The notes under the pieces: model-generated
Told to the model about the DNA's origin: nothing
Seen by the model: only the letters and a program-made list of their open reading frames with translations
Database searches by the model: none
Shown: one piece after another, positions 5,353-7,071 of the stretch
How the letters are laid out: every line of letters starts with the position of its first letter
Numbering within the stretch: position 1 is the first letter of the stretch
Position numbers and translations under genes: made by a program
Assembly (NCBI GenBank): GCA_036509215.1
Contig: DATCGA010000502.1
Location: 1 to 7,071, forward strand
Reading direction: 5' to 3'
Length of the DNA: 7,071 bases
DNA from: Trebonia sp036509215
Lineage (GTDB): Bacteria; Actinomycetota; Actinomycetes; Streptosporangiales; Streptosporangiaceae

Positions 5353-6081
5353 GTGTCTCTACCGGCACGGGCGGCGACCCTGGTGGTTGCCTTCCTGGCG
5401 GTTGTCGCGGGCGTTATTTTCGTCGCCTTTAACTTCATCGGCGCGCAGCCGTCCGTTGAGAACTATGCCCCGTACGCCAGCGGCGGCCAGGTCAACGTCA
5501 CGATGATGACCGCCGCCCAGACGACGGTGACCAACAAGCCAGACTGGGTGACGTACTTCATTAAGAACCCGTCCACTGGCAACTTTGACCACACCACCTA
5601 CTTCGAGGTTCCGGCGAACACCCGGGTCAATATGACCATCGAGGGGTACGACGGGTGCACGCCGCTCCGCAACCCCGTCTGGGGCAAGGTCGCGGGGACC
5701 GTTGGCAACGTCGAGGACGTCTCGTTCTTCAACGGCAAGACGTACACGCCGTCGGCCCCCCTGACGACCTTCGACAGCTGGGCGGACTGCTCGGTGCAGC
5801 ACACGTTCGCGATCCCCGGCCTCGGCCTCAACGTGCCGATCGCATCGGTCACGACGTTCGACGAGAACAGCGCGCTGTGCGGCACCTCGCCGTGCACGGC
5901 GGCCAACCAGGACACGAGCGCCCCGCACACGGTGATCAAGTTCAGCTTCATGACCCCCAAGACCGCCGGCACCTACCGCTGGCAGTGCTTCGTGCCCTGC
6001 GGCCTCGGCTACGTGGACGGCAACGGCGGCCCGATGGGCACCCCCGGTTACATGATGGGCCAGATGGAGGTGCAGGCCTGA
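5353..6081 (+). CDS. Single-TM COX2-like cupredoxin with an altered CuA site
   Basis: The 242-residue protein has one N-terminal TM helix (about 8-30) and an extracytoplasmic cupredoxin domain, the layout of ba3-type subunit II. The segment VQHTFAIPGLGLNVP (His150) lines up with the IHSFW...LGVK segment of subunit II, and WQCFVPCGLGY (Cys212, Cys216) with the CuA C-x3-C-x3-H-x2-M motif. Tyr220 stands where the second His should be, the Glu between the cysteines is Val214, and the Met position is Gly223. Met228 and GYMMGQM (233-238) follow and might supply other ligands. Extra cysteines are at 102, 146, 176 and 181; CGTSPC could be a disulfide loop. It overlaps the next gene, a full CuA subunit II, by one base (TGATG), so the two are co-expressed. 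It may be an electron carrier, an accessory oxidase subunit or a copper-handling protein. The fold and relationship are well supported; metal content is uncertain. Confidence 0.85.
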   Translation: MSLPARAATLVVAFLAVVAGVIFVAFNFIGAQPSVENYAPYASGGQVNVTMMTAAQTTVTNKPDWVTYFIKNPSTGNFDHTTYFEVPANTRVNMTIEGYDGCTPLRNPVWGKVAGTVGNVEDVSFFNGKTYTPSAPLTTFDSWADCSVQHTFAIPGLGLNVPIASVTTFDENSALCGTSPCTAANQDTSAPHTVIKFSFMTPKTAGTYRWQCFVPCGLGYVDGNGGPMGTPGYMMGQMEVQA

Positions 6082-7061
6082 TGGCCGCGAACGCGTCGAG
6101 CTCAGCCCGAACCCCGCGCGACGGCAGCCAGGACGCCAGTTGGCTCATCATCTCCTGGATCGTGCTGTCCGTCATCGGCTGCCTGCTGGTGGCGCTGGTC
6201 CTTGGACCGCACCTGCCGCCGGGCGACCAGTCGAGTACCGCCGCCAGCCAGCAGACCGACATCACCGTCCTCGCCACGATCGCCACCCCGGTCGTGCTCG
6301 GGGTGCTGCTCTACATCGCCTGGGCGCTGATCTTCTGGCGGCAGAAGCCAGGCGACGAGACCGACGCGGCGCCCATCCACGGCAGCGCGCGGATCTCGGC
6401 GATCTGGATCACCGCGACCTCGGTGATCGTGCTCGCGCTCGCGGTCTACGGCACCGTCGAGCTCATCACCCCGGCCGGCGCGGGCGCAGGCGAGGGACCG
6501 CAGCCGATCTGGAAGCCGGCCGGGACCACCACCTCCTCCGTCACCTCGTGGACGCCCGGCAGCAGCAACATCCTCCAAGTCCAGGTGATCGGGCAGCAGT
6601 GGGCGTGGACCTACCGGTACCCGCAGTTCGGCGGGTTCGAGACCACCCAGCTGATGATCCCGGTCGGCGAGCCGGTGCAGTTCAACGTCACCTCGCTCGA
6701 CGTGATCCACAGCTTCTGGGCCTACACACTCGGCGTGAAGGCCGACGCCAACCCGGGTCTGAACAACGTCGCCTACACGACGCCGCAGCATACCGGCTAC
6801 TTCCAGGTCCGCTGCAGCGAGCTGTGCGGCATCTGGCACGGCTCGATGTACGACACCGGCGACGTCCTGTCGGTGCCCGCCTTCATGCAGTGGTCGCAGA
6901 CCACGCAGGCGCAGCTCGCGGACGTGACCAAGCTGCTGCCGCCGTACGCGGCCAGCTACGACCCGACGACGCTTAGCAACCTGGGCGCGGTGAACGTCAA
7001 GCTCGGCCTGGTCGGCTCGGGCGGCGGCTACTACAACCCGGCCGACCCGGAACAGCCGTAG
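6081..7061 (+). CDS. ctaC: Cytochrome c oxidase subunit II (CuA subunit)
   Basis: This 326-residue protein accepts electrons, usually from cytochrome c, at its CuA centre and passes them to subunit I. All CuA ligands are present: His210 (DVIHSFW), Cys245, Glu247, Cys249, His253 and Met256 in CSELCGIWHGSM. The aromatic electron-entry patch QQWAWTYRYP is at 172-181, and the GVKADANPGLNN stretch is typical of the family. Hydrophobic segments at about 64-86 and 103-131 are the usual helix pair; a further one at about 21-42 precedes them and contains VIGC (Cys34), a possible but poorly placed lipobox. After the cupredoxin domain comes a tail of about 55 residues rich in Tyr, Gly and Pro; there is no fused cytochrome c domain. 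The ATG at 6081 overlaps the upstream stop (TGATG) and has GGAGGTG eight bases upstream. A ribosome site right after the stop shows the operon continues, presumably with subunit I. Confidence 0.95.
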   Translation: MAANASSSARTPRDGSQDASWLIISWIVLSVIGCLLVALVLGPHLPPGDQSSTAASQQTDITVLATIATPVVLGVLLYIAWALIFWRQKPGDETDAAPIHGSARISAIWITATSVIVLALAVYGTVELITPAGAGAGEGPQPIWKPAGTTTSSVTSWTPGSSNILQVQVIGQQWAWTYRYPQFGGFETTQLMIPVGEPVQFNVTSLDVIHSFWAYTLGVKADANPGLNNVAYTTPQHTGYFQVRCSELCGIWHGSMYDTGDVLSVPAFMQWSQTTQAQLADVTKLLPPYAASYDPTTLSNLGAVNVKLGLVGSGGGYYNPADPEQP

Positions 7062-7068
7062 GAAAGGA
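7062..7068 (+). promoter_or_regulatory. Ribosome-binding site of the next plus-strand gene
   Basis: GAAAGGA follows directly on the subunit II stop codon and the window ends three bases later. It implies a gene starting just past 7071, in oxidase operons most often subunit I (ctaD); that gene is not visible. Confidence 0.5.
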
Positions 7069-7071
7069 CCG

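Overview
The window is very GC-rich, with strong G/C preference at third codon positions, GTG starts, GGAGG/GAGGTG-type ribosome sites and 4-base ATGA gene overlaps. This fits an actinobacterium (Actinomycetota); I cannot place it further. The CDSs are intact except one cut by the left edge. The many long ORFs opposite them are frame shadows of high-GC coding DNA.

Layout. Positions 1-290 (minus) hold the Gly/Pro/Tyr-rich N-terminus of an unidentified protein that runs off the window. Positions 480-1724 (minus) encode a membrane-anchored HtrA/S1C-type serine protease with a PDZ-like C-terminus. A 178-base gap (1725-1902) rich in inverted repeats separates it from a compact four-gene minus-strand operon, read from 4970 down to 1903: an OmpR-family response regulator, a four-TM sensor histidine kinase, a TlpA-like thiol-disulfide oxidoreductase, and an unrecognised 218-residue membrane-anchored protein with two cysteines outside the membrane. 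All four genes overlap (29, 4 and 4 bases). A 382-base divergent control region (4971-5352) follows. On the plus strand, 5353-6081 encodes a single-TM COX2-like cupredoxin and 6081-7061 encodes cytochrome c oxidase subunit II with a complete CuA site. The last bases carry a ribosome site for a further gene, plausibly oxidase subunit I.

How the parts may work together. The plus-strand genes are the start of a heme-copper terminal oxidase operon. In other bacteria (the TlpA/ScoI/CoxB work in Bradyrhizobium) TlpA proteins reduce the CuA cysteines of subunit II before copper loading. A TlpA-like protein co-transcribed with a two-component system and divergent from a CuA subunit therefore suggests a local module for sensing membrane or redox state and maturing or regulating the oxidase. 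The functions of individual families are established knowledge; the link between the two transcription units is inference from position.

The points most worth following are the cupredoxin that keeps the two CuA cysteines and one histidine but has lost the second histidine and the methionine, the unknown two-cysteine partner of TlpA, the dyads and repeats in the divergent promoter region, and the structured leader in front of the protease gene. I do not see a mobile element, CRISPR array, tRNA or rRNA.
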